Source: JBDHTQ01 sp039808765 | GTDB taxonomy: Bacteria > Pseudomonadota > Alphaproteobacteria > UBA2400 | Direction of reading: 5' to 3' | DNA: 49,951 nucleotides | Assembly: GCA_039808765.1 (NCBI GenBank) | Contig: JBDHTQ010000011.1 | Coordinates: 1-49,951 of the forward strand | In this document: positions 17,190 to 24,738 of the stretch, piece by piece | Position numbering within the stretch: position 1 is the first letter of the stretch | Layout: every line of letters begins with the position of its first letter | Made by a program: the position numbers and the translations under genes | The notes under the pieces: model-generated | What the model saw: only the letters and a program-made list of their open reading frames with translations | Told to the model about the DNA's origin: nothing | Database searches by the model: none

Positions 17190-17856
17190 CGTGTTCGGCA
17201 CTGCGCAGCCAGCCCACCGTTTTGATCGGCGCGCGCGATCCTCACGGATTGCTAACAATCAAAAATCAAAAAAACCGCTTTGTTTTTGCACCGTTCTTTT
17301 TGATCATTACCACATCATTCCCTTGCTGCTTGCGCTCTTCACGAGCAGCATAATAGCACCTGCGGCGGCTTCATCCACCACAACACCCTCCCCGCCTGCG
17401 CAACAAACACTTGATCCTGCCTATCCGGCCTTGCCAACCGTTTCGGGAAGCGGCACTGCTCTAGAGGGCGACCTCATCTCAATCAATGGTGCGGCGGTTA
17501 AATTATGGGGTGTTGATGCCCCCGATTTAGGCCAAACGTGTTTTACCCCGCGCAACAAGTCATTTGATTGCTTTATTACATCGCGCGATGCATTAGCAGC
17601 CATGATTGGCAAAAACCAAATGGAATGTTTTATTCGCGATAAAGACAGCCACGGTCAAAAAGTAGGAACATGTGCCGTGAATGGTCTTGATTTAGGGGCG
17701 CTTATGATTCGGGATGGTTGGGCGATGGCCTATCACGGGCTTAGCCAGCAGTATATGATCCTTGAAGGTTACGCCCAATCGCGCAAACGCGGGTTATGGT
17801 CAGGGCGATTTATGTCCCCGTGGGCATGGCGAACACTGCACCCGAAAAAGCCGTAA
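17158..17856 (+). CDS. Exported SNase-like (thermonuclease-family) protein with altered active site
   Basis: The frame is 232 residues. The ATG at 17158 lies inside the preceding gene; a hydrophobic export segment (IIPLLLALFTSSIIAPAAA) occurs near residues 52-71, so the real start may be later. The OB-fold nuclease domain is visible as ISINGAAVKLWGVDAPDLGQTC, DALAAMIG, RDKDSHGQKVGTC and GLDLGALMIRDGWA, ending SRKRGLWSGRFMSPWAWR. Relative to staphylococcal nuclease, the catalytic Arg in RLxGIDAPE is Lys, the Glu is Asp, and the second Arg (usually GR) is Gln. Activity is therefore doubtful. Cysteine positions fit a periplasmic disulphide-bonded member common in alphaproteobacteria. Confidence 0.75.
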   Translation: MTTDNRNQRVSVFGTAQPAHRFDRRARSSRIANNQKSKKPLCFCTVLFDHYHIIPLLLALFTSSIIAPAAASSTTTPSPPAQQTLDPAYPALPTVSGSGTALEGDLISINGAAVKLWGVDAPDLGQTCFTPRNKSFDCFITSRDALAAMIGKNQMECFIRDKDSHGQKVGTCAVNGLDLGALMIRDGWAMAYHGLSQQYMILEGYAQSRKRGLWSGRFMSPWAWRTLHPKKP

Positions 17857-17934
17857 AAAGCAGGAACACCTCATTTTTTACTTGCATTGCGGCAGCCTTT
17901 GACGGTAGGGTGCCCGCGCGCTTGCTTTAAATTC

Positions 17935-17962
17935 TTGACTCTGGCGGGAAATTCGCTAGGGT
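17935..17962 (+). promoter_or_regulatory. Probable sigma-70-type promoter of rpmG
   Basis: TTGACT (17935-17940), a 16-bp spacer and TAGGGT (17957-17962) match the style of strong alphaproteobacterial housekeeping promoters. The element ends about 29 bp before the rpmG start. A second TAGGGTGC lies about 51 bp upstream, without a clear -35 partner. Confidence 0.5.
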
Positions 17963-17991
17963 GCGCACCTGTTTAGAAGGAAGGTTGTATC

Positions 17992-18180
17992 ATGGCAAAA
18001 CCCACCCGCGTTCGCATCAAGCTGGTTAGCACAGCAGGCACTGGTCACTTTTACGTCACGACCAAAAATCCGCGTAAGACCACTGAAAAGTTTTTGGTCA
18101 AGAAATTTGACCCCGTAAAACGTCAACACGTTGAATACAAAGAAGAAAAAATGGATTCAGGAAAAGCAAACAAGCGCTAA
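17992..18180 (+). CDS. rpmG: 50S ribosomal protein L33
   Basis: This 62-residue basic ribosomal protein of the large subunit is recognised from IRIKLVSTAGTGHFYVTTKN and EKFLVKKFDPVKRQHVEYKE. The CxxC pairs of zinc-binding L33 forms are absent, so this is the zinc-free type. GGAAGG lies just upstream of the ATG. The gene has its own promoter and intrinsic terminator and is probably a single-gene transcript. Confidence 0.96.
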   Translation: MAKPTRVRIKLVSTAGTGHFYVTTKNPRKTTEKFLVKKFDPVKRQHVEYKEEKMDSGKANKR

Positions 18181-18208
18181 CCAATCAAACGAATCCATGA
18201 TTTCGTGC

Positions 18209-18235
18209 AACGGTCATCTTTTGATGGCCGTTTTT
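18209..18235 (+). terminator. Intrinsic terminator of rpmG
   Basis: A ten-base-pair stem AACGGTCATC / GATGGCCGTT (one G-T pair) with a TTTT loop is followed by a T-run. It starts 29 bp after the rpmG stop. Confidence 0.85.
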
Positions 18236-18362
18236 CATTGCACGCTTCAGTGAACGAAAATTTGCATGCCGCACGTTCAAAGGTTAAAGGAACCTGAATT
18301 TCGCGCAATTGAATCAAAAAATTCTTCAAAGTTCTACGAAAATTTGCTAAAATAGGACCAAG

Positions 18363-19031
18363 ATGTCTGCTGCGATTGACCTATCCTACGCATCTTATAT
18401 TCGTCTGCTTGGTGCTGTGCCAAGTGGTGACGGTGCTTTATCGTCTCGGTCGCAGGCCGCTTACTCCCTCCTCAAGAATGCCAAAGAGACAGGCAACGTC
18501 ACTGTTGAAGGCGAATCACTGCGATTTGATGAGGCTCTGGGCCTCTATAATCAAAGCAAAAAATCGGATGGACAAAGCAGCACCAAACTCTCGAAAGACA
18601 ACGTTTTGCTTGCGCAAGAGTACGGTAATGCAAAACAATCAACTGAAAGTTTTATACCCGACTTCCTGCCCCCGCTTGGCCCGCAATTGCCTCCCCTAGG
18701 TGAGGGTAAAAAGAATACTGATCAATCCTCGATCGCCAACGACAATAGGGGCATCCCCCCCTCATCAAGCGATGAAAAAATTTTGAAAGAACTAGGCGTG
18801 CTTGATTTAACGCCATCATCATCCACGCTGGTTGATCCGGGTACATATGATTGGGGGTCGTTAAGTACGCCAGCGATTACATCGTCACCCACACTGCTCA
18901 ACACTCAAAGCATGATAACCATGAGCAAAATTGCCGCCAAGCAATCACTGCTTGCTGCGCAGTCCTACGCCACTGCCCTTGCTGGCGGCGCAAGCGTTCG
19001 CTCGCTTGCGGAATATGTTTTAACTGCCTAG
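18363..19031 (+). CDS. Hypothetical low-complexity protein ending in a repeat-supplied stop
   Basis: The product is 222 residues and not recognised. An N-terminal part (SYASYIRLLGAVPSGDGALS, SRSQAAYSLLKNAKETG) is followed by a Ser/Pro/Gly-rich middle (FLPPLGPQLPPLGEG). The C-terminus is alanine-rich and helical (SKIAAKQSLLAAQSYATALAG). No signal peptide or TM segment is clear. The TAG stop (19029-19031) coincides with the first bases of a hairpin repeat copy, so the C-terminus may have been reset by repeat insertion. Confidence 0.6.
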   Translation: MSAAIDLSYASYIRLLGAVPSGDGALSSRSQAAYSLLKNAKETGNVTVEGESLRFDEALGLYNQSKKSDGQSSTKLSKDNVLLAQEYGNAKQSTESFIPDFLPPLGPQLPPLGEGKKNTDQSSIANDNRGIPPSSSDEKILKELGVLDLTPSSSTLVDPGTYDWGSLSTPAITSSPTLLNTQSMITMSKIAAKQSLLAAQSYATALAGGASVRSLAEYVLTA

Positions 19032-19132
19032 AGCGCATCTCCCAAAGACAGACGCGCCCTGTTTTATCATTTTTACGCAAATACGTCGTCAAAGATGATC
19101 TCTTCGATCCCATCTTCTCGGAATTTGCTCTA
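19029..19132. repeat. Single diverged copy of the hairpin repeat between convergent genes
   Basis: The 104-bp element is bounded by TAGAGC and GCTCTA, a terminal inverted repeat. It shares GAGCGCATCTCC, ACGCAAATACGTCGTCAAAGAT and CCCATCTT blocks with the array at 1-224, in the same orientation. The left boundary supplies the TAG of the hypothetical gene ending at 19031. The right boundary supplies the TAG (reverse strand, 19130-19132) of the short ORF coming from the other side. Confidence 0.85.
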
Positions 19133-19321
19133 GTCAACGCTAACGCTTAATCTGCCCTCCACAAACGTTTGAGCGCTTTGCGTAAACAGAGTAAAATGCG
19201 CTTCTTCTCGCTGCTGAAATTTTTGTGTACATTCTAAGGCACGAGCCTTGAATGCCTGCACATTATCTTTTTTGTGGAGATGATTACACATCCCATGAAA
19301 CCATTGATACAGCCTTGCCAC
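19130..19321 (-). CDS. Short hypothetical ORF, possible gene remnant
   Basis: This 63-residue frame begins at a GTG directly after an in-frame stop; an internal ATG gives MCNHLHKKDNVQAF. It looks helical and somewhat phasin-like at the end (QKFQQREEAHFTLFTQSAQTF), but this is not a family match. It follows nrdR on the same strand with a 70-bp gap, and its stop comes from the neighbouring repeat. It may be a truncated 3' end of a former gene. Confidence 0.3.
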   Translation of the reverse strand: MARLYQWFHGMCNHLHKKDNVQAFKARALECTQKFQQREEAHFTLFTQSAQTFVEGRLSVSVD

Positions 19322-19391
19322 ATCTCAACGATTGCGGAGGAGAGCACCTCTCCATCACCTTGCTGTAAGGGACGCGAAACATGGCGCGGGG

Positions 19392-19853
19392 TTACGATGA
19401 AGGCAAAGTAGGTAAAGCACGCACAAACGCATCGAAATCGTTTGCCTCTCGAAAATCTTTATACACCGACGCATAACGAACATAGGCAACCGTATCCAAT
19501 TGCGCGAGCGCCGCCATCGCCATCTCTCCGATTTGCGACGTGACAATTGTGCTTTCGCCCAAGCTTTCAAGTTGCCGCACAATGCTACTCACAACAGTTT
19601 GCACTTGATCCTCGCTAACTGGACGTTTGCGCAAAGCCAAGGCCAGCGAGCGATGAAGCTTTTCACGATCAAAAGGCTCTTGCTGCTGCGAGCTTTTAAG
19701 CACCATGAGTTCGCGCAACTGAATGCGTTCAAACGTTGTAAAGCGCGCGTTACAGTGCACACACTGGCGGCGGCGGCGAATGACAGAATTCTCTTCAACC
19801 GGGCGACTGTCCTTCACTTGCGTATCCTCATGTGCGCAAAAAGGACAACGCAT
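19392..19853 (-). CDS. nrdR: Transcriptional repressor NrdR
   Basis: The 153-residue NrdR is the ATP/dATP-sensing repressor of ribonucleotide reductase genes. The N-terminal zinc ribbon MRCPFCAHEDTQVKDSR has its second pair in RRRRQCVHCNARFTTFER. The ATP-cone follows from about residue 49 (LMVLKSSQQQEPFDREKLHRSL). Length is typical. The ATG is 2 bp after the glyA stop, so it is co-translated as the last gene of rpiB-glyA-nrdR. No NrdR box is visible in the window. Confidence 0.96.
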   Translation of the reverse strand: MRCPFCAHEDTQVKDSRPVEENSVIRRRRQCVHCNARFTTFERIQLRELMVLKSSQQQEPFDREKLHRSLALALRKRPVSEDQVQTVVSSIVRQLESLGESTIVTSQIGEMAMAALAQLDTVAYVRYASVYKDFREANDFDAFVRALPTLPSS

Positions 19854-19855
19854 GG

Positions 19856-21154
19856 TCAGGCCCTCTCAAAGGATGAAATCATTGCATCAGGATAGATGGG
19901 GAAGCGCTGGCAAAGTGCCTGAGTTTCTTTGCGGATAATTGCCTCGGCACGCGTGTTGTCGAGCGGATTTTTTTCAAGCTCACCTAAACACATATCAATC
20001 CAGTGACCGATCTGCTGAAACTCTTCAACCCCAAATCCCCGTGTTGTGCCCGCAGGTGTACCCAACCGAATACCTGATGTAATAGTTGGCTTTTCCGGAT
20101 CATTGGGAATCGCATTTTTGTTACACGTTATTCCTGCACGATCAAGGCTTTCCTCAGCCGCCTTGCCACTTAGTTTTCGGCTGCGCAAATCCACTAACAT
20201 CAAATGCGTATCCGTACCGCCCGATACCAACGTATATCCCGTATCGCTCATGGTTTGCGCCAAAGCTTTAGCATTATTGACGATTGCAGCAGCGTACGTT
20301 TTAAATGATGGTTGCAGCGCCTCTTTAAAACAAACGGCTTTGGCTGCAATCACATGCATGAGCGGTCCGCCTTGCAAACCTGGGAAAACAGCAGAATTAA
20401 TCTTTTTCCCCAAACCCTCATCATTAGAGAGAATCAGCCCTCCTCGTGGACCGCGCAGGGTTTTATGCGTTGTAGATGTAACAATATGCGCATGCTCTAA
20501 AGGCGAAGGATGTACACCACCAGCAACCAAGCCAGCAAAATGCGCCATGTCCACCATCAGATATGCGCCTACACGATCCGCAATTTTTCTAAAGTGGGCA
20601 AAATCGATTTGACGCGGATAAGCAGACCCGCCTGCAATAATCAATTTAGGCTGATGCTCAACGGCCAAGGCTTCAAGGGCATCATAATCAATTTGATGGG
20701 TATCGGGCCGTATACCATAGGAGACAGCCTTAAACCATTTACCCGACATATTGATGGCCATGCCATGCGTTAAATGACCGCCGCACATTAAATCCAGCCC
20801 CATGAGTACATCACCCGGCTGCAGCAGGGCCATAAGAACCGCTTGGTTGGCCTGCGAACCCGAGTGAGGCTGCACATTGGCGTACGTGCAGTTAAAAAGT
20901 TGTCGCACACGTTGCAAAGCCAAGTCTTCAGCAACATCAACTGCTTCACATCCGCCGTAATAACGTTTGTGCGGATAGCCTTCTGCATATTTGTTGGTCA
21001 TCAACGACCCTTGTGCCTGCAACACCGCCGGGGAAACAATGTTTTCAGAAGCAATCATTTCGATCTGATTCATCTCACGACTGTACTCTTGCTCAATCGC
21101 ACGCATCAGTTCGGGGTCGGTTTGTTCAAGGTTCGATGTAAAAAATTCATTCAT
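19856..21154 (-). CDS. glyA: Serine hydroxymethyltransferase
   Basis: The 432-residue PLP enzyme converts serine and tetrahydrofolate to glycine and methylene-THF. Typical signatures are EMIASENIVSPAV, NKYAEGYPHKRYYGG, NVQPHSGSQANQAVL, LMVDMAHFAGLVA and the PLP-lysine segment VTSTTHKTLRGPRGGLIL. It lies in the middle of the rpiB-glyA-nrdR operon, 9 bp after rpiB and 2 bp before nrdR. There is no room for a glycine riboswitch directly upstream. Confidence 0.98.
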   Translation of the reverse strand: MNEFFTSNLEQTDPELMRAIEQEYSREMNQIEMIASENIVSPAVLQAQGSLMTNKYAEGYPHKRYYGGCEAVDVAEDLALQRVRQLFNCTYANVQPHSGSQANQAVLMALLQPGDVLMGLDLMCGGHLTHGMAINMSGKWFKAVSYGIRPDTHQIDYDALEALAVEHQPKLIIAGGSAYPRQIDFAHFRKIADRVGAYLMVDMAHFAGLVAGGVHPSPLEHAHIVTSTTHKTLRGPRGGLILSNDEGLGKKINSAVFPGLQGGPLMHVIAAKAVCFKEALQPSFKTYAAAIVNNAKALAQTMSDTGYTLVSGGTDTHLMLVDLRSRKLSGKAAEESLDRAGITCNKNAIPNDPEKPTITSGIRLGTPAGTTRGFGVEEFQQIGHWIDMCLGELEKNPLDNTRAEAIIRKETQALCQRFPIYPDAMISSFERA

Positions 21155-21163
21155 AATTATTTA

Positions 21164-21628
21164 TTATCCCTCTAAGTCTTTGATGAGATCCAACCGACGC
21201 TGATGCCGCCCGCCTTCAAAAGCGGCCTGCAGAAAATGCGTCACAATATCCTGCGCACAAACTTCGCCGATAATCCGTGCCCCCAAGCATACGACATTTG
21301 CATTGCTATGCTGTCGCGCTAATCGCGCCATGGTGGCATCGGTACAAAGCGCGGCGCGAATACCGTCAATTTTGTTCGCAGCAATACTCATGCCTAGCCC
21401 GGATCCACAAATCAGCACACCAAAGGACTGATCATCCAACGCGAGCAGTTTTTCACTAAGCCGAGCGGCATAATCAGGAAAATCATCGTCTCCGTCATAT
21501 GCATCCGGCCCGCAATCCAGCACCTCAAGATTTTGCTGTTGCAAAAAGGGGATGAGGCGCTGTTTAAGATCAAGCCCGCCGTGGTCGGCCGCAATCAAAC
21601 AACGCGTAAATTTAAACATCTTCGTCAT
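21164..21628 (-). CDS. rpiB: Ribose-5-phosphate isomerase B
   Basis: The 154-residue RpiB/LacAB-family enzyme interconverts ribose-5-phosphate and ribulose-5-phosphate. Motifs are IAADHGGLDLKQ, DFPDYAARLSEKL and the active-site GVLICGSGLGMSIAANK, then RLARQHSNANVVCLGARIIG. It is the first gene of rpiB-glyA-nrdR, an arrangement common in alphaproteobacteria. The start may also be the ATG at 21619. Confidence 0.95.
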   Translation of the reverse strand: MTKMFKFTRCLIAADHGGLDLKQRLIPFLQQQNLEVLDCGPDAYDGDDDFPDYAARLSEKLLALDDQSFGVLICGSGLGMSIAANKIDGIRAALCTDATMARLARQHSNANVVCLGARIIGEVCAQDIVTHFLQAAFEGGRHQRRLDLIKDLEG

Positions 21629-21761
21629 AGCGTAATACTGAACGCTTTAATCGATTTGAGCAAGAGGGGCACGCATGCATTAATGAAAATTTCTTTCTTA
21701 AATATTACGTTCATGAGAATTTATTTTTTAAGTAAAAAACATGTTTTTTCTTCGCGATGAC

Positions 21762-21793
21762 TTGACAACAAAGATAAGAGGTGAGACTAGATT
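21762..21793 (+). promoter_or_regulatory. Possible promoter upstream of the mucR-like gene
   Basis: A perfect -35 hexamer TTGACA (21762-21767) is followed, with a spacer of 17-20 bp, by GACTAGATT, which can serve only as a weak -10. The segment lies about 40 bp before the chosen start. MucR proteins often bind AT-rich, T-A-step-containing DNA upstream of their own gene; the AT-rich 21690-21760 stretch would suit this. Confidence 0.35.
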
Positions 21794-21829
21794 TAGTATC
21801 AATTTTTTAGAAAAATGGGGGCGTTCATC

Positions 21830-22303
21830 ATGTCGGAAACGCAAAACGAAAACAAAAAGGGCGAATTATTACGCTTAACAGCAGAAGTTGTAGCGGCTTA
21901 TTTAAGTAAAAACACGCTAGCCGTTGCACAAGTGCCGGAATTGATCCGCACCGTCTATACCTCATTAGGAGGACCCAACGGTTCAACAGCATCAGCGAAC
22001 ACGCCCGCCGTTAAACAGGAATCGGGAAAACCCGCTGTGTCGGTTCGCCGCTCAATCACTCCGGAATACTTGGTTTGTTTAGAAGATGGTAAAAAGCTTA
22101 AAATGCTGAAACGCCATCTACGCACTGTTTATAACATGACACCCGAGCAATATCGCACCAAATGGAATTTGCCTGCCGACTATCCCATGGTCGCACCTAA
22201 ATATGCTGAACAACGTTCTGTCTTTGCGAAAAAAATCGGCCTTGGTAAAGATGCAACCGGACGCAAAGGCCGCACACCAAAACGAACGGCTGAAAAAGCT
22301 TAA
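21830..22303 (+). CDS. MucR/Ros-family transcriptional regulator lacking most zinc ligands
   Basis: The product is 157 residues from the ATG at 21830; GGGGG lies 9 nt upstream, better placed than for the ATG at 21815. The N-terminal helices mediate oligomerisation (LLRLTAEVVAAYLSKNTL). The C-terminal Ros/MucR domain shows CLEDGKKLKMLKRHLRTVY, MTPEQYRTKWNLPADYPMVA and PKYAEQRS. In Ros the zinc ligands are C-x2-C-x9-H-x4-H. Here they read C83, D86, H96 and V100/Y101, so zinc binding is doubtful. Some Mesorhizobium homologues are known to work without zinc. MucR proteins are H-NS-like global regulators of surface and virulence genes. Confidence 0.9.
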   Translation: MSETQNENKKGELLRLTAEVVAAYLSKNTLAVAQVPELIRTVYTSLGGPNGSTASANTPAVKQESGKPAVSVRRSITPEYLVCLEDGKKLKMLKRHLRTVYNMTPEQYRTKWNLPADYPMVAPKYAEQRSVFAKKIGLGKDATGRKGRTPKRTAEKA

Positions 22304-22311
22304 TACAATTT

Positions 22312-23718
22312 ATGGAAAGTCCCAACGTCATGACATTATCGCCTGTTTGTCGGCTTGCCCCCTCCCCAACGGGCTATATGCACATCGGCACAGCCCGCAC
22401 CGCGCTGTATAATCAGTTATTTGCAAAACGCCATCACGGTAAATTTCTGCTCCGTATTGAGGATACAGATCGTGAGCGCTCAACCCCCGAAGCCACGCAG
22501 GCAATCTTCGATGGGCTAACCTGGCTGGGCCTGCACTGGCACGGCGAACCCGTCATGCAATTTTCTCGCGCGCCACGCCATGCTGAGGTGGCACATCAAC
22601 TGGTAAAAGAGGGAAAAGCATATTTTTGTTACTGCTCACCCGAAGAGCTTGCGGAAATGCGTGAAGAACAAAAAAACGCAGGCCAGCCTATGCGCTATGA
22701 TGGCCGTTGGCGTAACCGCTCAGCTGATGAAGCCCCCGCAGGCGTAAAACCTGTTATCCGCATTAAAGCCCCTCAAGAGGGAGAAACAGTTGTCATTGAT
22801 GCTGTTTTAGGCGAAATCAGGGTAAAAAATGAGCAGCTTGATGACATGATTTTGCTACGCTCAGACGGCACACCTACCTTTCACCTTTCTGTAGTGGTTG
22901 ATGATGCAGATATGGGGATCACCCACGTTATTCGTGGTAACGATCATATGACCAATACATTCCGACAGCTTCAAATTTATCATGCCATGGGATGGAAAGA
23001 ACCAGTGTACGCGCACCTTCCCATGATCGTCAACGATCAGGGCCAGAAACTATCGAAACGCCACGGCGCTGTTGGTGTACGCGACTTTGCCAAAATGGGT
23101 TATCTGCCTGAGGCCTTGCGCAATTATCTATTGCGATTGGGCTGGGGGCATGGTGATGATGAAATTATTTCCGACGAGCAGGCTGCCGCATGGTTTAATC
23201 TCGAAGGAATCAGCAAATCTCCGGCACGATTTGACTACAACAAACTGAATGCTTTGAATGCTCATTATTTGCAATTAGCTGATAATGTACGCTTGAGCGA
23301 GCTGATTAAAGATTTCATGCCCACGGCCCCTTCTTCAGAGGATACGCAGCGCATCATAAAAGGCATGGCAAGCCTTAAATCACGGGCTAAAACGCTGGTT
23401 GAACTAGCGGAAGGCGCCAAGGTTTATTGCCTTGCACAGCCGCTAATATATGACGAGAAAGCAAAGGCCGTTTTAGATGCAGCAACAGTAGAGATGGTAA
23501 AAAAACTGGCTGAGCGTTTTGCCACCGTGAATGATTGGCTAGCCCCTGCCCTCGAAGAATGCGTGCGCAACTTTGCGGATGAGAACAGTTTAAAGCTCGG
23601 GAAAATAGCACAACCCTTACGCGCGGCCCTCACTGGCACGACCGTGAGTCCGCCAATTTTTGAAGTAGCGGAAATTCTCGGCCGCGACGTTTCGCTTAAA
23701 AGGCTGCATGCTCTTTAA
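22312..23718 (+). CDS. gltX: Glutamyl-tRNA synthetase
   Basis: The 468-residue class I synthetase charges tRNA-Glu. The Rossmann-fold signatures are LAPSPTGYMHIGTARTALYN (HIGH box) and MIVNDQGQKLSKRHG (KMSKS box); FLLRIEDTDRERS and FHLSVVVDDADMGITHVIRG are further matches. The C-terminal anticodon-binding domain is complete. Two start codons are possible: ATG 22312, 8 bp after mucR, or ATG 22330 with GGAAAG 10 nt upstream; the second gives MTLSPVCRLAPSP. Whether it charges only Glu or also tRNA-Gln is not visible here. It is convergent with rnhB across the inverted repeat array. Confidence 0.97.
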   Translation: MESPNVMTLSPVCRLAPSPTGYMHIGTARTALYNQLFAKRHHGKFLLRIEDTDRERSTPEATQAIFDGLTWLGLHWHGEPVMQFSRAPRHAEVAHQLVKEGKAYFCYCSPEELAEMREEQKNAGQPMRYDGRWRNRSADEAPAGVKPVIRIKAPQEGETVVIDAVLGEIRVKNEQLDDMILLRSDGTPTFHLSVVVDDADMGITHVIRGNDHMTNTFRQLQIYHAMGWKEPVYAHLPMIVNDQGQKLSKRHGAVGVRDFAKMGYLPEALRNYLLRLGWGHGDDEIISDEQAAAWFNLEGISKSPARFDYNKLNALNAHYLQLADNVRLSELIKDFMPTAPSSEDTQRIIKGMASLKSRAKTLVELAEGAKVYCLAQPLIYDEKAKAVLDAATVEMVKKLAERFATVNDWLAPALEECVRNFADENSLKLGKIAQPLRAALTGTTVSPPIFEVAEILGRDVSLKRLHAL

Positions 23719-23753
23719 GCCAGGTCTGCATGACGCGCCCTCTTCGCATTATC

Positions 23754-24058
23754 AGAGCAAATCCCGAAAAGATGGGCACGTAGAGACCATCTTTGACGAC
23801 GTATTTGCGTCAAAAGAATAAAACAGAGCGCGTCTGACTTTGGGAGATGCGCTCGAGTTTAAATCCCGAAAAAATGGGCGCGTAGAGACCATCTTTGACG
23901 ACGTATTTGCGTCAAAAGAATAAAACAGAGCGCGTCTGACTTTGGGAGATGCGCTCGAGTTTAAATCCCGAAAAGATGGGCGTAGAGACCATCTTTGACG
24001 ACGTATTTGCGTTAAAAGAATAAAACAAAGCGCGTCTGACTTTGGAAGATGCGCTCTA
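23754..24058. repeat. Three tandem units of the hairpin repeat, inverted relative to the first array
   Basis: Three units of about 100-102 bp fill the gap between convergent gltX and rnhB; copies of AAATCCCG begin at 23759, 23861 and 23963. Each unit holds CCATCTTTGACGACGTATTT and GAGCGCG...GCGCTC in the reverse orientation of the array at 1-224. The units differ slightly (for instance GGGCACG, GGGCGCG, GGGCG), so the array has diverged by point changes. It begins AGAGCAAATCC and ends GCGCTCTA, ten bases before the rnhB stop. Confidence 0.9.
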
Positions 24059-24068
24059 AAAAGAGGGG

Positions 24069-24707
24069 TTAAGCATTCTGATCTTGTTGCTGCATCAACG
24101 CATTGCGTACAGGCGCAAAACTGCGACGATGGTGGGGCGTCACGCCAAATTTCTGCAAGGCTTCGCGATGCAACAATGTACCATAGCCCGCGTTTTTCTC
24201 CCAGCCATAGTGTGGATGCTCACAGGCCAACTGTCGCATCAAGGCATCGCGTTTTTCCTTAGCGAGAATTGACGCAGCCGCAATGCTCAAGCAGCGCGCA
24301 TCACCATCAACAATCGGCATAGCTGCACACGCAAGCTCTTTTGGAATATGCGGCCCATCAATAAGGGCAAGATCTACGCTCAGAGCCAAGCCGCGGACAG
24401 CACGAGTCATCGCAAGCATTGTCGCCTGAAAAATGTTGAGCATATCAATTTCTTCAACCGACGCTTCGCCAAAAGCATACGTGCAATGTTCCATCAATAG
24501 CGGGGCCTGATGCGCTCGTTTGCGGGCACTTACCTGCTTTGAATCCATAATCCCTGCAGGCAAAAGAGTCAGATCATCAGGCAAAATCAACGCACAAGTG
24601 ATAACGGGCCCGGCTAGCGGCCCTCGGCCCACTTCATCGACACCGGCAATAATTTTTCCCGCTTGTCGGCCATAGGTGTTTTCAAAAGTAAGATCAACGA
24701 TCCCCAT
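24069..24707 (-). CDS. rnhB: Ribonuclease HII
   Basis: The 212-residue nuclease cleaves RNA in RNA-DNA hybrids and at single ribonucleotides in DNA. The catalytic DEDD set is visible: IAGVDEVGRGPLAGPV (Asp-Glu), LALIDGPHIP (Asp) and VDGDARCLSIAAASILAKEKRD (Asp). The late motif HPHYGWEKNAGYGT is typical. It lies 31 bp downstream of the lytic transglycosylase gene on the same strand. Confidence 0.96.
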   Translation of the reverse strand: MGIVDLTFENTYGRQAGKIIAGVDEVGRGPLAGPVITCALILPDDLTLLPAGIMDSKQVSARKRAHQAPLLMEHCTYAFGEASVEEIDMLNIFQATMLAMTRAVRGLALSVDLALIDGPHIPKELACAAMPIVDGDARCLSIAAASILAKEKRDALMRQLACEHPHYGWEKNAGYGTLLHREALQKFGVTPHHRRSFAPVRNALMQQQDQNA

Positions 24708-24738
24708 TATAGAACTCTTCAGTTAAACTTTTTGGTGA

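Noticed and set aside
20046..20612. 188-residue forward ORF opposite glyA
   Set aside because: Antisense of a highly conserved enzyme gene; its sequence shows no independent family features.
21155..21163. Glycine riboswitch before glyA
   Set aside because: glyA begins 9 bp after rpiB, so there is no room, and no riboswitch-like structure is seen before rpiB.
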